A stretch of DNA of 64,000 nucleotides from Pseudomonas sp. St316 (GTDB taxonomy: Bacteria > Pseudomonadota > Gammaproteobacteria > Pseudomonadales > Pseudomonadaceae): NCBI RefSeq assembly GCF_018325905.1, contig NZ_AP021901.1, positions 6,480,001-6,544,000 on the forward strand. The letters are read 5' to 3'. Each line of letters starts with the position of its first letter. Position 1 is the first letter of the stretch. Both the position numbers and the translations under genes were made by a program. Under the pieces are notes generated by a model, which saw only the letters and a program-made list of their open reading frames with translations, was not told the origin of the DNA and made no database searches. Positions 16,254 through 26,205 of this stretch are shown piece by piece.

Positions 16254-17870
16254 CTAGCTGTTTCGATGGGCCGAACGTCGTATCAATCCGATGACCGGCA
16301 ACAACCCCACCAGCACCAACGTCAGGGCCGGCAGCGCGGCCCGGGCCCACTCGCCTTCGCTGGTCATCTCGAAGATCCGCACCGCCAGCGTGTCCCAGCC
16401 GAACGGGCGCATCAGCAGGGTCGCGGGCATTTCCTTGAGCACGTCAACGAACACCAGCAACGCCGCGCTCAAGGTGCCGGGCAACAGCAAGGGCAGATAC
16501 ACTTTGAAAAACAGTCGTGGCCCACTGACCCCAAGGCTGCGTGCAGCCTCGGGCAAAGACGGACGAATTCGCGCCAGGCTGCTTTCCAATGGACCGTAGG
16601 CCACGGCCAGGAAGCGCACCAGATACGCCAGCAACAGCGCCGACAGGCTACCCAGCAACAACGGCTTGCCTGCGCCGCCTAGCCAACTCGACAGCGGGAT
16701 GACCAGCTCACGGTCCAGATAGCTGAATGCAAGCATGATCGACACCGCCAGCACCGAACCGGGCAAGGCATAGCCCAGGTTCGCGAGGCCGACGCCGGCA
16801 CGAATCGGACGGGTTGGCGCCAGTCGTCGGGCGAACGCCAGCAGCAAGGCCACGCAAACGGTAATCAGCGCGGCCAGGCCGCCCAGGTAGAGGGTGTGGA
16901 CGATCAGCCCGGCATAACGTTCGTCCAGGTCGAAACGACCGCGTTGCCAGAACCACACCACCAACTGCAGCACCGGAATGACAAAGGCACAGGCGAACAC
17001 CAGCAAGCACCAACTGCTGGCTGCCACGGCCTTGAGACCGCGCAACGTATACAAAGCCTTCGCTCGGGGCCGCTCGTTACTGGCTCGATGGGCACCGCGG
17101 GCCCGGCGTTCGCCGTAGAGCACCAGCATCACCGCCAGTAACAGCAGGCTGGCCAGTTGGGCAGCGCTGGAGAGGCTGAAGAAACCGTACCAGGTCTTGT
17201 AGATCGCGGTGGTAAAGGTGTCGAAGTTGAACACCGACACCGCGCCGAAATCCGCCAGGGTCTCCATCAGCGCCAACGCCACGCCCGCCCCGATGGCCGG
17301 TCGGGCCATCGGCAACGCCACGCGCCAGAACGCCTGCCACGGCGATTGCCCGAGCACCCGGGCAGCTTCCATCAAGCCCTTGCCCTGGGCCAGGAACGCA
17401 CTGCGCGCCAGCAGATAGACGTAAGGGTAAAAGACCAGTACCAGGACCAGGATCACCCCGCCAGTGGAACGGACCCGGGGCAGGCGCAGGCCGCTGCCGA
17501 ACCATTCACGCATGAGCGTCTGTACGGGGCCTGCAAAGTCCAACAGGCCGACGAAGACAAACGCCAGCACGTAGGCCGGAATCGCAAACGGCAGCATCAA
17601 CGCCCAGTCGAGCCAGCGTCGCCCGGGGAACTCACACAGGCTGGTGAGCCAGGCGAGACTGACACCCAGCAGCGTCACCCCGACACCCACGCCAAGGATC
17701 AACGTGAGGGTGTTGCCCAACAAGCGCGGCATTTGCGTGCCCCACAAGTGGGACCAGATCTGTTGGTCGATGCTCTGCCAGGACAGCAGCAAGACGCTCA
17801 AGGGCAACAGGACCAGCGCGGCGATGGCGAAGACCAGGGGATACCAGCGGCGTTGGGCGGGGTGGGCCAA
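16254..17870 (-). CDS. fbpB: Ferric iron ABC transporter permease (FbpB/HitB type)
   Basis: 538-residue inner-membrane permease with two fused BPD-transport domains and about 12 membrane segments, as in FbpB, HitB and SfuB. Each half has an EAA loop: MEAARVLGQSPWQAFWRVALPMARPAIGAG in the first and LPEAARSLGVSGPRLFFKVYLPLLLPG in the second. It lies 229 bp after the substrate-binding gene fbpA in the same direction, with a GATC-octamer palindromic element between. No ATPase (fbpC) gene follows within the window's local cluster, so the energising subunit must be encoded elsewhere. The ferric substrate is inferred from the FbpA partner. Confidence 0.88.
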   Translation of the reverse strand: MAHPAQRRWYPLVFAIAALVLLPLSVLLLSWQSIDQQIWSHLWGTQMPRLLGNTLTLILGVGVGVTLLGVSLAWLTSLCEFPGRRWLDWALMLPFAIPAYVLAFVFVGLLDFAGPVQTLMREWFGSGLRLPRVRSTGGVILVLVLVFYPYVYLLARSAFLAQGKGLMEAARVLGQSPWQAFWRVALPMARPAIGAGVALALMETLADFGAVSVFNFDTFTTAIYKTWYGFFSLSSAAQLASLLLLAVMLVLYGERRARGAHRASNERPRAKALYTLRGLKAVAASSWCLLVFACAFVIPVLQLVVWFWQRGRFDLDERYAGLIVHTLYLGGLAALITVCVALLLAFARRLAPTRPIRAGVGLANLGYALPGSVLAVSIMLAFSYLDRELVIPLSSWLGGAGKPLLLGSLSALLLAYLVRFLAVAYGPLESSLARIRPSLPEAARSLGVSGPRLFFKVYLPLLLPGTLSAALLVFVDVLKEMPATLLMRPFGWDTLAVRIFEMTSEGEWARAALPALTLVLVGLLPVIGLIRRSAHRNS

Positions 17871-17913
17871 GGAATACTCTCGTTAAACAAACAGGACTTG
17901 CTACCGCTGGACT

Positions 17914-18046
17914 CTGTAGGAGCTGGCGAAGCCTGCGATCTTTTGATCTTTTGATCTTTTGATCTTTTGATCTTTTGATCTTTCGCTTGAGATTCAAGTG
18001 TCTGGGGAAAGATCGCAGCCTCGTTGCACTCGACAGCTCCTACACA
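17914..18046. repeat. Palindromic element with GATCTTTT octamer array (copy 1, six units)
   Basis: Outer arms CTGTAGGAGCTG and CAGCTCCTACA are inverted. Inside are the arm GCCTGCGATC, six GATC sites spaced exactly 8 bp apart (17937, 17945, 17953, 17961, 17969, 17977), a short centre near CGCTTGAGATTCAAGTG, and the arm AAAGATCGCAGCCTCG. Related copies at 47285 (four sites) and 58225 (three sites) lie in opposite orientation. It is located between fbpA and fbpB. A degenerate REP half (GTGGGAGCGAGCTCCCTCACCACAG) follows at 18072-18098. Confidence 0.85.
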
Positions 18047-18099
18047 GCGCCTACACAGTTCCGACAGGCCCGGTGGGAGCGAGCTCCCTCACCACAGGT

Positions 18100-19104
18100 T
18101 CAGTTCCAGCCAGCGCGATCCATCATGCGAATGGCTTCGGCCTGGCGTTTACCCGCGACTTCCACCGGCAGGGTATCGGCCTTGAACTTGCCCCAGGCCG
18201 CCACTTCCTTGGACGGCTCGACTGTCGGGTTGGCCGGGAATTCCTGGTTCACGTCGGCAAAGATGTTTTGCGCTTCTGGCGTGGTCATCCACTCCACCAG
18301 CTTCTTCGCGGCGTCCGGGTGCGGTGCATGCTTGGTCAAGCCAATCCCCGAGAGGTTGATGTGCACGCCGCGGTCGGCCTGGTTCGGCCAGAACAGCTTC
18401 ACCTTCAGGTCCGGCTTCTGCTGGTGCAGGCGGCCATAGTAGTAGGTATTGACGATGCCGACATCACACTGCCCGGCGTTGATCGCCTCAAGCAGCGCCG
18501 TGTCATCGGAGAAGACGTCGGTGGACAGGTTCTTGACCCAGCCCTTGAGGATGGCCTCTGCTTTTTCCGCCCCGTGGGTTTCGATCAGCGTGGCGGTCAG
18601 CGACTGGTTATAGACTTTCTTCGACGTACGCAGGCACAGGCGACCTTCCCATTCGTCACCCGCCAAGGCCTCGTAGGTGCTCAGCTCCGCGGGTTTGACC
18701 CGGTCGGTGGAATAGACAATGGTCCGCGCCCGCAGGCTCAAGCCGGTCCAGGCGTGGGAAGAAGCGCGGTATTGAGACGGGATGTTGGCGTCGATCATCG
18801 ACGAGGTGAACGGCTGGAGGATGCCCATCTGCTCGGCTTGCCAGAGGTTGCCGGCGTCGACGGTGAGCAGCAGGTCGGCGGTGGCGTTCTCGCCCTCGGC
18901 CTTGATCCTCTGCATCAATGGCGCTTCCTTGTCGGTGATGAACTTCACCGACACGCCGGTCTTCCTGGTGTAGGCATCGAAGACCGGCTTGATCAGTTCA
19001 TCGATGCGCGAAGAGTAGACCACCACCTCATCGGCGGCCTGGGCGGCAGTGGTACCGATCAGGGTCAAGGCGAGGGCGGACAGCAGGCGCTTGGATGCCG
19101 ACAT
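18100..19104 (-). CDS. fbpA: Ferric iron ABC transporter, periplasmic binding protein (FbpA/HitA type)
   Basis: 334-residue periplasmic receptor for Fe(III). Signal [23 protein letters not shown], then [27 protein letters not shown], the usual opening of the family. The C-terminal half has the tyrosine cluster [11 protein letters not shown] that ligates iron in FbpA proteins, and the [41 protein letters not shown] ending. ATG 19104 is the start. fbpB follows on the same strand. The upstream 226 bp hold an outward REP pair and an AT-rich promoter region with a CAAATG/CATTTG symmetric sequence (19136-19158), too weak to call a Fur box. Confidence 0.92.
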   Translation of the reverse strand: MSASKRLLSALALTLIGTTAAQAADEVVVYSSRIDELIKPVFDAYTRKTGVSVKFITDKEAPLMQRIKAEGENATADLLLTVDAGNLWQAEQMGILQPFTSSMIDANIPSQYRASSHAWTGLSLRARTIVYSTDRVKPAELSTYEALAGDEWEGRLCLRTSKKVYNQSLTATLIETHGAEKAEAILKGWVKNLSTDVFSDDTALLEAINAGQCDVGIVNTYYYGRLHQQKPDLKVKLFWPNQADRGVHINLSGIGLTKHAPHPDAAKKLVEWMTTPEAQNIFADVNQEFPANPTVEPSKEVAAWGKFKADTLPVEVAGKRQAEAIRMMDRAGWN

Positions 19105-19230
19105 GGTAGCGGTCTCTGGATTGTGAACGAGGCGCAAATGATAAGGACTCACATTTGGCATCTCAATCGAACAATGGTCGGACACATTTCCAAATGTTGC
19201 CGCTTGAAATGTGCTGTGTTTTTGCGTCCG

Positions 19231-19309
19231 CCATCGCGGGCAAGCCTTGCTCCCACAAAAGCTCGTCCCACATTGCACACCTGTGGGAGCAAGGCTTGCC
19301 CGCGATGAG
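19231..19309. repeat. REP pair, outward orientation, upstream of fbpA
   Basis: ATCGCGGGCAAGCCTTGCTCCCACA and TGTGGGAGCAAGGCTTGCCCGCGAT about 28 bp apart; same GCAAGGCTTGCCCGCG subtype as at 54118 and 59794. It lies between ubiI (3' end) and the fbpA promoter region. Confidence 0.87.
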
Positions 19310-19330
19310 GCCTTTGCCCCCGACAAAAAT

Positions 19331-20554
19331 CTAGGCCTTGGCCAGATCCGGCAAATCCCCAATCAACCCCAGCGCCTCGCGCACGAACAACGCCTTGGCC
19401 TCAGGCATGCGGTCCACCAGTTTCAAGCCGGTGTTACGCAACCAGCGTACCGGCAATGGATCGGCCTGGAACAACCGCTCGAAACCCTCCATCGCCGCCA
19501 TCAACGCCAGGTTATGGGGCATGCGTCGCCGCTCGTAGCGGCTCAGCACCTTCACGTCTGCCAGTCGTTCGCCACGTCCGGCCGCCTGCAACAGCACTTC
19601 GGCCAGCACGGCGGCGTCGAGGAAGCCCAGGTTCACGCCCTGCCCGGCCAACGGATGAATGGTATGGGCCGCGTCGCCGATCAGCGCCAGCCCTTCGGCC
19701 ACATATCGCTTGGCATGCCGTTGGCGCAGCGGCACGCACAGGCGCGGGTCGGCACTCAGCACCGTACCGAGCTGGCCTTCGAAGGCCCGTTCCAGTTCGC
19801 TGCAGAATTGAGTTTCATCGAGCGCCATCAAACGCTGCGCTTCACCGGGGGTGGTGGACCAGACGATCGAGCACCAATCATGCTGACCGTCACGCTCAAG
19901 TGGCAGGAACGCCAGCGGACCGTTGTCGGTAAAACGCTGCCAAGCCGTCATTCGATGCGCCCGGGCGCTGCGCACGCTGGTGACGATAGCGTGGTGCAGG
20001 TAATCCCATTCGCGCGTGGCGACGCCGGTCAGGCGGCGCACAGCGGAATTCGCACCGTCAGCCGCGATGACCAGGGGCGCGCGCAACGTGCGTCCATCGG
20101 CCAGGGTCAGCAGCCAGTCGTCACCGGAACGACGCATCTGTTCCAGCCGGGCATTGGCCAGCAGGCCCAGGTCGCAGTCATGCAGTCGATCCAGCAAGGC
20201 GTCCTGCACAACGCGGTTTTCAACGATGTGCCCAAGCACCTCGGCGTGCAGGCTGGCGGCCGAGAAATGGATCTGCCCGGTGCCGCTGCCGTCCCAGACG
20301 TGCATGTCGGTATAGGGGCTGGCGCGTCGAGCGGTAATGCCGTCCCAGACACCCAGGCGATCGAGGATCCGCTGGCTGGCCGTCGACAAGGCACTGACCC
20401 GGGGCTCGAACGCGGCCTGGGGATCGAAGGGTTTGACGCTCATCGGGCTGCCGTCGAGCAACAGCACTTGCAGGCCACTGCCCTGCAACGCCAGCGCCAG
20501 GGCGCTGCCGACCATACCGGCGCCGACAATCAGCAGATCTGCACGCAATTCCAT
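19331..20554 (-). CDS. ubiI: FAD-dependent ubiquinone-biosynthesis hydroxylase (UbiI/VisC type)
   Basis: 407-residue flavoprotein monooxygenase. N-terminal FAD motif [19 protein letters not shown]; middle [16 protein letters not shown] (DG motif); C-terminal [29 protein letters not shown], the UbiH/UbiF/UbiI signature. It hydroxylates the ring of a polyprenyl phenol, most likely C5. Start ATG 20554 ([11 protein letters not shown]). It is last in the run pepP-ubiH-ubiI on the minus strand, 61 bp after ubiH, matching the Pseudomonas and enteric ygfB-pepP-ubiH-visC order, which is why the C5 (UbiI) role is favoured over UbiF. Confidence 0.85.
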   Translation of the reverse strand: MELRADLLIVGAGMVGSALALALQGSGLQVLLLDGSPMSVKPFDPQAAFEPRVSALSTASQRILDRLGVWDGITARRASPYTDMHVWDGSGTGQIHFSAASLHAEVLGHIVENRVVQDALLDRLHDCDLGLLANARLEQMRRSGDDWLLTLADGRTLRAPLVIAADGANSAVRRLTGVATREWDYLHHAIVTSVRSARAHRMTAWQRFTDNGPLAFLPLERDGQHDWCSIVWSTTPGEAQRLMALDETQFCSELERAFEGQLGTVLSADPRLCVPLRQRHAKRYVAEGLALIGDAAHTIHPLAGQGVNLGFLDAAVLAEVLLQAAGRGERLADVKVLSRYERRRMPHNLALMAAMEGFERLFQADPLPVRWLRNTGLKLVDRMPEAKALFVREALGLIGDLPDLAKA

Positions 20555-20615
20555 GCTCTAAGCCTGTTTTGCTGGCGACATCGGTCGCCCATGAAAAGAA
20601 ATGACAGCCCCGGCC

Positions 20616-21799
20616 TCAAGCATCGGGACGCGTCCCCAGCCCCATGGCCTGGCGGGCGAACCAGCGCTTGGCCGGCGGCAGCAAGTCGAGACCCAACAGG
20701 CCGAGGTTGCGGCCCAGGGACACCAACGGCAGACTGCTGGCGAACAGGCGTGTGACCTGGTCGGAGAAGCCTACGGTCAGGGCCTGATCCATTCGCTGGC
20801 GTTCGCGATAGGCTTGCAACACGGCAAAATCCCCAGGCGCGCTTTCGCTGTCGAGCAGGGCATCGGCCAGAGCCTGGGCATCGCGCAGGGACAAGTTGAA
20901 CCCCTGCCCGGCAATCGGGTGCAGGCTGTGGGCGGCGTTGCCCAGGATCGCCAGGTGCGAACGGACCTGTTCTTCGGCCTCCACCAGCGCCAGCGGGTAC
21001 AGATGTCGTACGCCCACCTGTTTCAGGGTGCCCAGGCGATAGCCGAACACGCCCTGCAATTCACTGAGGAAACTGCGCTCGTCGAGGGCCGCCAACCGTT
21101 GTGCGTCCATGCCCTGGCGGGTCCAGACCAGCGCGCAACGATTCTCCGGCAGTGGCAACAAGGCCATCGGGCCGTCATCGGTGAAACGTTCGAAGGCCAT
21201 GCCGTTGTGGGCTTCGCTGGGGGTGATGTTGGCGATCAAGGCGCTCTGGTCGTAGGGTCGACTGCGCACACCGATACCCAACTGCTCGCGCAGACCGGAG
21301 CGGCCGCCATCTGCCAGTACGGCAAGGTCGCATTCCAGGGTGGTTTCGTCGTCGAGGGTCAGGCGATAACCGCCGACCAGCGGTTCCATCCGGGTGACCT
21401 GCGCCGGACAGCGCCAACTGACCACCTCCGGGTCCAGGCCTTGCCACAGGCACTGGCCGAGCCAGGCGTTTTCCACCACGTAACCCAGCGCCGGTACGCC
21501 CTCTTCCATGGCCGACAAGCGCGCCGTGGAAAACCGCCCGCGGTCGGACACATGGATCTGCTTGATCGGCTCGGCGCGGCGGGAAATCTCCTGCCAGACA
21601 CCCAGGCGTTGATAAATTTGCCGGGCACCGTAGGACAATGCCGAAGACCGGGCATCGTAGCTTGGCTGCCAGGCGTCGCCGGGGGCGAAGGGCTCGATCA
21701 GCATGATCTTCCAGCCCCGGGCCTTGGCACCGGCCTGCAGGGCCAGCGCCAGGCTCGCGCCGACCAGGCCGCCGCCGACGATCGCCAGATTGACCCGGC

Positions 21800-21803
<4 letters not shown>
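20616..21803 (-). CDS. ubiH: 2-octaprenyl-6-methoxyphenol hydroxylase
   Basis: 395-residue FAD monooxygenase for ring hydroxylation at C1 in ubiquinone synthesis. FAD site LAIVGGGLVGASLALALQAGA; DG motif VLADGGRSGLREQLG; signature GNAAHSLHPIAGQGFNLSLRDAQALADAL, where Asn replaces the Asp of the common GDAAH, as is normal for UbiH. ATG 21803 overlaps the pepP stop by 4 bp (ATGA), so translation is coupled. The product is cytoplasmic and acts in the Ubi metabolon with UbiI. Confidence 0.92.
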
Positions 21804-23134
<1,331 letters not shown>

Positions 23135-23159
23135 GGGCAGACGGTGTTCCCTCTAAAAA

Positions 23160-23714
23160 TTAATGCAAGGACGGCTTGGGGGCCGCTGCATCGGTTTTCT
23201 TGGTCTCGGTGAACAGCAGCAATGGCGCGACCCGCAGGTACTCCATCACTTCCATGTAGTCGCTTTCGCCGTCATCGGATTCTTCCAGGGCATCCTGGAC
23301 CTGGGAGATCGCGGCCAAGTCCTGCAACACTTCCTTGGCCTCTTCGCTCAAGGCGTATTCGCGGCGGGTCAGGCCGAAGCCGGCGAGGAAACCCTGGCAC
23401 CACTGGCCCAGCGCCGCGGCGCGTTCAGCCAAGGGCGCGTCGTCCGTGGGCAGCAGCAGGACGACAGTCATGTCGTCGCTGGTCAGCTCGCCCTTGACCA
23501 TTTCCTGCAGGCCGATAAGCGCGTTGCGCACGTTGTCCGCCGGCTCGCCTTCCAACAGTTCGGCGGCGTCGGCCAACCAGCCGTCGGCCTCGAAACCGGC
23601 GCCGGCGCAGCTGCGACCGAGCAGCAGGCCATGCAGTTCGGCAGGCGAGACAGGATGACCGCTGGTGCTCAGCAGGGTGGCGAATGCTTGATACGGGGAA
23701 TTCTGAATGGGCAT
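23160..23714 (-). CDS. UPF0149 (YgfB/YecA-like) family protein
   Basis: 184-residue acidic, helical protein of the YgfB family: [19 protein letters not shown] near residues 22-40, [14 protein letters not shown] around 100-115, and [23 protein letters not shown] near the end are family hallmarks. Homologues affect Pseudomonas stress and beta-lactam responses, but a biochemical role is not settled. It heads the minus-strand run ygfB-pepP-ubiH-ubiI and is divergent from zapB-like/zapA; the 129-bp spacer should hold both promoters. Confidence 0.88.
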   Translation of the reverse strand: MPIQNSPYQAFATLLSTSGHPVSPAELHGLLLGRSCAGAGFEADGWLADAAELLEGEPADNVRNALIGLQEMVKGELTSDDMTVVLLLPTDDAPLAERAAALGQWCQGFLAGFGLTRREYALSEEAKEVLQDLAAISQVQDALEESDDGESDYMEVMEYLRVAPLLLFTETKKTDAAAPKPSLH

Positions 23715-23843
23715 GGGCAGCTAGGCGCCAGACGGCGCTATGTCTAGAATGGAGGCCTTGTATCCTACATCGACAGACTCGCCAAGACTATCAGAGGCTG
23801 TGCGACCCATACCCTCCATCAGACACAATCTTCAGTGGACACA

Positions 23844-24053
23844 ATGGAAGACACCGACCTGCAAGCGCTGATGGCCAGACTCGAACTGCTAATTGACCGG
23901 GTCGAGCAACTTAAGAGCCAAAACGGACTCCTATTAGCTCAGGAAAAAACCTGGCGCGAGGAACGCGCGCACCTCATTGAAAAAAACGAAATCGCCCGGC
24001 GTAAGGTCGAATCGATGATTTCGCGCCTCAAGGCCCTGGAGCAAGACTCATGA
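23844..24053 (+). CDS. Short coiled-coil protein, TIGR02449 (ZapB-like) family
   Basis: 69-residue protein that is almost entirely coiled coil (LMARLELLIDRVEQLKSQNGLLLAQEKTWREERAHLIEKN-type heptads). It fits the TIGR02449 family, found just upstream of zapA in gammaproteobacteria and resembling the cell-division factor ZapB. Start ATG 23844 (MEDTDLQALM); an ATG three codons earlier is possible. It overlaps zapA by 4 bp (ATGA), strong evidence for coupled expression and a shared role at the FtsZ ring. Confidence 0.85.
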   Translation: MEDTDLQALMARLELLIDRVEQLKSQNGLLLAQEKTWREERAHLIEKNEIARRKVESMISRLKALEQDS

Positions 24054-24367
24054 GTTCAAGCAATAGCGTTACCGTGCAGATCCTCGACAAAGAATATTCG
24101 ATCATCTGCCCCCAGGAAGAGCGTAGCAACCTGGTGAGCGCCGCCCGTTACCTGGACGGCAAGATGCGCGAGATCCGCAGCAGCGGCAAAGTCATCGGCG
24201 CCGACCGCATCGCCGTGATGGCTGCATTGAACATCACCCACGACCTGCTGCATCGCCAGGATACGCCTGACCTGCAGGTCAGCGGCTCGACCCGCGAACA
24301 GGTGCGCGACCTGCTCGATCGGGTGGATCTGGTGCTCGCCACCGATCCAGACGTCAGCAAAGGCTGA
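24050..24367 (+). CDS. zapA: Cell-division protein ZapA
   Basis: 105-residue FtsZ-ring-associated protein that bundles FtsZ filaments. The N-terminal domain (VTVQILDKEYSIICPQEERSNLVSAARYLDGKMREIRSSGKVIGADRIAVMAALNITHDLL) is the ZapA globular fold; the C-terminal part is a coiled coil. It overlaps the upstream TIGR02449 gene by 4 bp. The 6S RNA promoter lies about 20 bp after the stop, the conserved zapA-ssrS-fthC arrangement. Confidence 0.95.
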   Translation: MSSSNSVTVQILDKEYSIICPQEERSNLVSAARYLDGKMREIRSSGKVIGADRIAVMAALNITHDLLHRQDTPDLQVSGSTREQVRDLLDRVDLVLATDPDVSKG

Positions 24368-24386
24368 TTCGCGAGACTGCCTGAGG

Positions 24387-24392
24387 TATACT
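24387..24392 (+). promoter_or_regulatory. Minus-10 element of the 6S RNA promoter
   Basis: TATACT, with a weak -35 candidate CTGATT (24364-24369) at 17 bp spacing. It places the start near 24399, just ahead of the CACTCCCTGGGG 5' end. Confidence 0.55.
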
Positions 24393-24398
24393 CGCCTC

Positions 24399-24580
24399 AC
24401 TCCCTGGGGTGCTTGCCAGTTGGTGATGTCCCTGAGCCGATACGCACAACCACGGGGGTTGCACGTTGGGGCCGGTGTGCATGTCCGCTTGACGGAAAGC
24501 CTTAACGCCCCCTGCAACTTCCACCTTGAACTTTCGGGTTCAAGGGCTAAGCCGACAGCGGTTCATCCGGGGAGCCTGAT
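24399..24580 (+). ncRNA. ssrS: 6S RNA
   Basis: About 180-nt RNA that mimics an open promoter and sequesters sigma-70 RNA polymerase in stationary phase. Evidence: location between zapA and fthC; 5' end CTCCCTGGGGTGCTTGCCAG pairs with the 3' end CCGGGGAGCC (24568-24576) to close the long hairpin; central region with GGTGATGTCCCTGAGCCGATA and a GGGGCCGGTGTGCATGTCCGCTTGACGG half as in pseudomonad 6S. A promoter precedes it and a T-tailed hairpin follows at 24585. Exact ends are estimated. Confidence 0.9.
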
Positions 24581-24584
24581 TCCA

Positions 24585-24620
24585 GACAATGCCAGTCCAT
24601 GTGGACTGGCATTGTCGTTT
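24585..24620 (+). terminator. Terminator downstream of 6S RNA
   Basis: Perfect 15-bp inverted repeat GACAATGCCAGTCCA/TGGACTGGCATTGTC with a TG loop (24585-24616), followed by GTTTC. The T-run is short, so it may be partly read through into fthC, which starts 72 bp further on. Confidence 0.7.
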
Positions 24621-24691
24621 CTGGCGCAGGCATTTCTGGCCAGCCTGTTTTGCGGTTACGCTGAGGCATCGCCACTGCGTGAAGCACGGAT

Positions 24692-25297
24692 ATGACCGAA
24701 CCTGCACTGCTGCCCCGCCCGCAACTTCGACGCCTGCTGCGCCAGGCCCGTCGCGCCCTGACGCCGGCCCAGCAACGGCAAGCCGCCCGCGGGCTGTACA
24801 AACAACTGGCCCAGCATCCGCTGTTTCGCCGCGCGAAACACATCGCCCTGTACTTGCCCAACGATGGCGAGATCGACCCGCGCCTGCTGCTGCGCGCGGC
24901 CCAGCGCCGAGGCAAGGCCACTTACCTGCCGGTGCTCAGTCCGTGGCCGCAGACCAAGATGGTGTTCCAGCGCATCCACCCCGGCGAAAAAATGCAGCCC
25001 AACCGGTTTCGTATTCCTGAACCGCGCAAGAACATCGCCCGGCAACGCAAGGTCTGGACGCTAGACCTGGTGTTGTTGCCATTGGTGGGGTTTGACGATG
25101 CGGGTGGTCGACTGGGCATGGGCGGCGGCTTTTATGACCGCAGCCTGGCGTATCTGGCGCGACGCAAGCAGTGGCGCAAGCCGACGCTATTGGGGCTGGC
25201 CCATGAATGCCAGAAAGTCGAACGATTGGCGCAGGCAAGCTGGGACGTACCGCTGCAGGGAACGGTCAGCGACAGGCATTGGTATATCGCGCGATAG
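24692..25297 (+). CDS. fthC: 5-formyltetrahydrofolate cyclo-ligase
   Basis: 201-residue enzyme (YgfA/FAU1 family) converting 5-formyl-THF to 5,10-methenyl-THF with ATP. Motifs: RRLLRQARRALTPAQQRQAA (N-terminal helix), HIALYLPNDGEIDPRLLL, and the family signature GFDDAGGRLGMGGGFYDRSLAYL near residue 145. Start ATG 24692. It lies directly after 6S RNA, as in most gammaproteobacteria, where read-through couples it to growth phase. It connects functionally with gcvT/gcvH in one-carbon metabolism. Confidence 0.95.
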   Translation: MTEPALLPRPQLRRLLRQARRALTPAQQRQAARGLYKQLAQHPLFRRAKHIALYLPNDGEIDPRLLLRAAQRRGKATYLPVLSPWPQTKMVFQRIHPGEKMQPNRFRIPEPRKNIARQRKVWTLDLVLLPLVGFDDAGGRLGMGGGFYDRSLAYLARRKQWRKPTLLGLAHECQKVERLAQASWDVPLQGTVSDRHWYIAR

Positions 25298-25332
25298 ACG
25301 CCGCGCTCATCAGCGGCGCCAGAAAAGCGGGT

Positions 25333-25479
25333 TCAGCGTTTGAACGATGACGCGGGTTGGGTGATTTCCACCGGCGCGTCGGTCTTGTTGGCCCACAGGC
25401 TTTGGGCGTAACCCGTGGTCACGACACCCAGACCGAACAGAATGACCAAGATCCACAACAAATCCGGTTTGCGTTTCAT
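25333..25479 (-). CDS. Small single-pass membrane protein
   Basis: 48-residue ORF: MKRKPDLLWILVILFGLGVV, then TTGYAQSLWANKTDAPVEITQ and PASSFKR. A good ribosome site CCTTGAGGGGGGCAATC precedes ATG 25479. One membrane segment (LLWILVILFGLGVVTTGYA) with positive residues before it suggests N-in orientation and a short periplasmic tail. The reading frame fills the otherwise empty space between fthC and the EVE gene, convergent with fthC. Function unknown. Confidence 0.7.
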   Translation of the reverse strand: MKRKPDLLWILVILFGLGVVTTGYAQSLWANKTDAPVEITQPASSFKR

Positions 25480-25674
25480 CGATTGCCCCCCTCAAGGCAT
25501 ATCACACACGATGACAGCAGCGGTTTTCTTATTGGCCGTGCAGCAGCGTCAAGCTTGGAAGGCCGGCATTTTGCGGCAACCGGCCGCGACACGCAAACTC
25601 TGGCGTCAACCGACTGTCGGTTTGTCATAAAATCGCTGAACTATTTTTTTCAACACCGCCAAGGAGTAGCAATC

Positions 25675-26124
25675 ATGGCCTATTGGCTGATGAAGTCCGA
25701 GCCCGACGAATTATCCATCCAAGGCTTGGAAAAGCTCGGCCAGGCACGCTGGGACGGGGTTCGCAACTACCAGGCGCGTAATTTCCTGCGGACCATGGCG
25801 GTGGGCGACGCGTTCTTTTTCTACCACTCCAGTTGCCCCGAGCCAGGCATTGCCGGGATCGGCCGGATCGTCCGCGCGGCCTACCCCGACCCGACAGCGC
25901 TGGAACCCGACAGCCATTACTTCGACCCCAAGGCCGGCCCCGACAAAAACCCCTGGACCGCGATCGACGTGGCCCACGTCGAAACGTTCCCCCGCGTGCT
26001 GAAGCTCGACTACCTCAAGCAACAGACCGCCCTGGCTGAGATGCCGCTGGTGCAGAAAGGCTCGCGACTCTCGGTGATGCCGGTGACGGCCGAACAATGG
26101 GCAACGGTCATGGCCCTGCGCTGA
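25675..26124 (+). CDS. EVE-domain (PUA-like) protein
   Basis: 149-residue cytoplasmic protein made of one EVE domain: MAYWLMKSEPDELSIQGLEKLGQARWDGVRNYQARNFLR at the start, DAFFFYHSSCPEPGIAGIGRIVR in the middle and the PW-T-IDVAHVETFPRVL segment. The fold binds modified bases in DNA or RNA (relatives of human THYN1). Start ATG 25675 after CAAGGAGTAGCAATC, an excellent ribosome site. Monocistronic. Cellular function in Pseudomonas is not established. Confidence 0.9.
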   Translation: MAYWLMKSEPDELSIQGLEKLGQARWDGVRNYQARNFLRTMAVGDAFFFYHSSCPEPGIAGIGRIVRAAYPDPTALEPDSHYFDPKAGPDKNPWTAIDVAHVETFPRVLKLDYLKQQTALAEMPLVQKGSRLSVMPVTAEQWATVMALR

Positions 26125-26205
26125 TCGCCGATGAGTTGATGGATATCAAGTGAGGTCCGTCGTTGATCCTGCAGACTCTGGTGTTATAGCCGCAGGATGC
26201 CGGAC

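Noticed and set aside
17937..17984. Possible CRISPR-like array (regular repeats near fbpB)
   Set aside because: Period is 8 bp with no spacers; it is a simple tandem repeat within a palindromic element, not a CRISPR array, and no cas genes are near.
19136..19158. Fur box upstream of fbpA
   Set aside because: CAAATGATAAGGACTCACATTTG has symmetric ends, but it does not match the Fur consensus well enough to call.
25310..25495. 61-codon frame on the minus strand overlapping the small membrane protein
   Set aside because: It is out of frame with the 48-residue ORF (25333-25479), which has a better ribosome site and a clear membrane segment.
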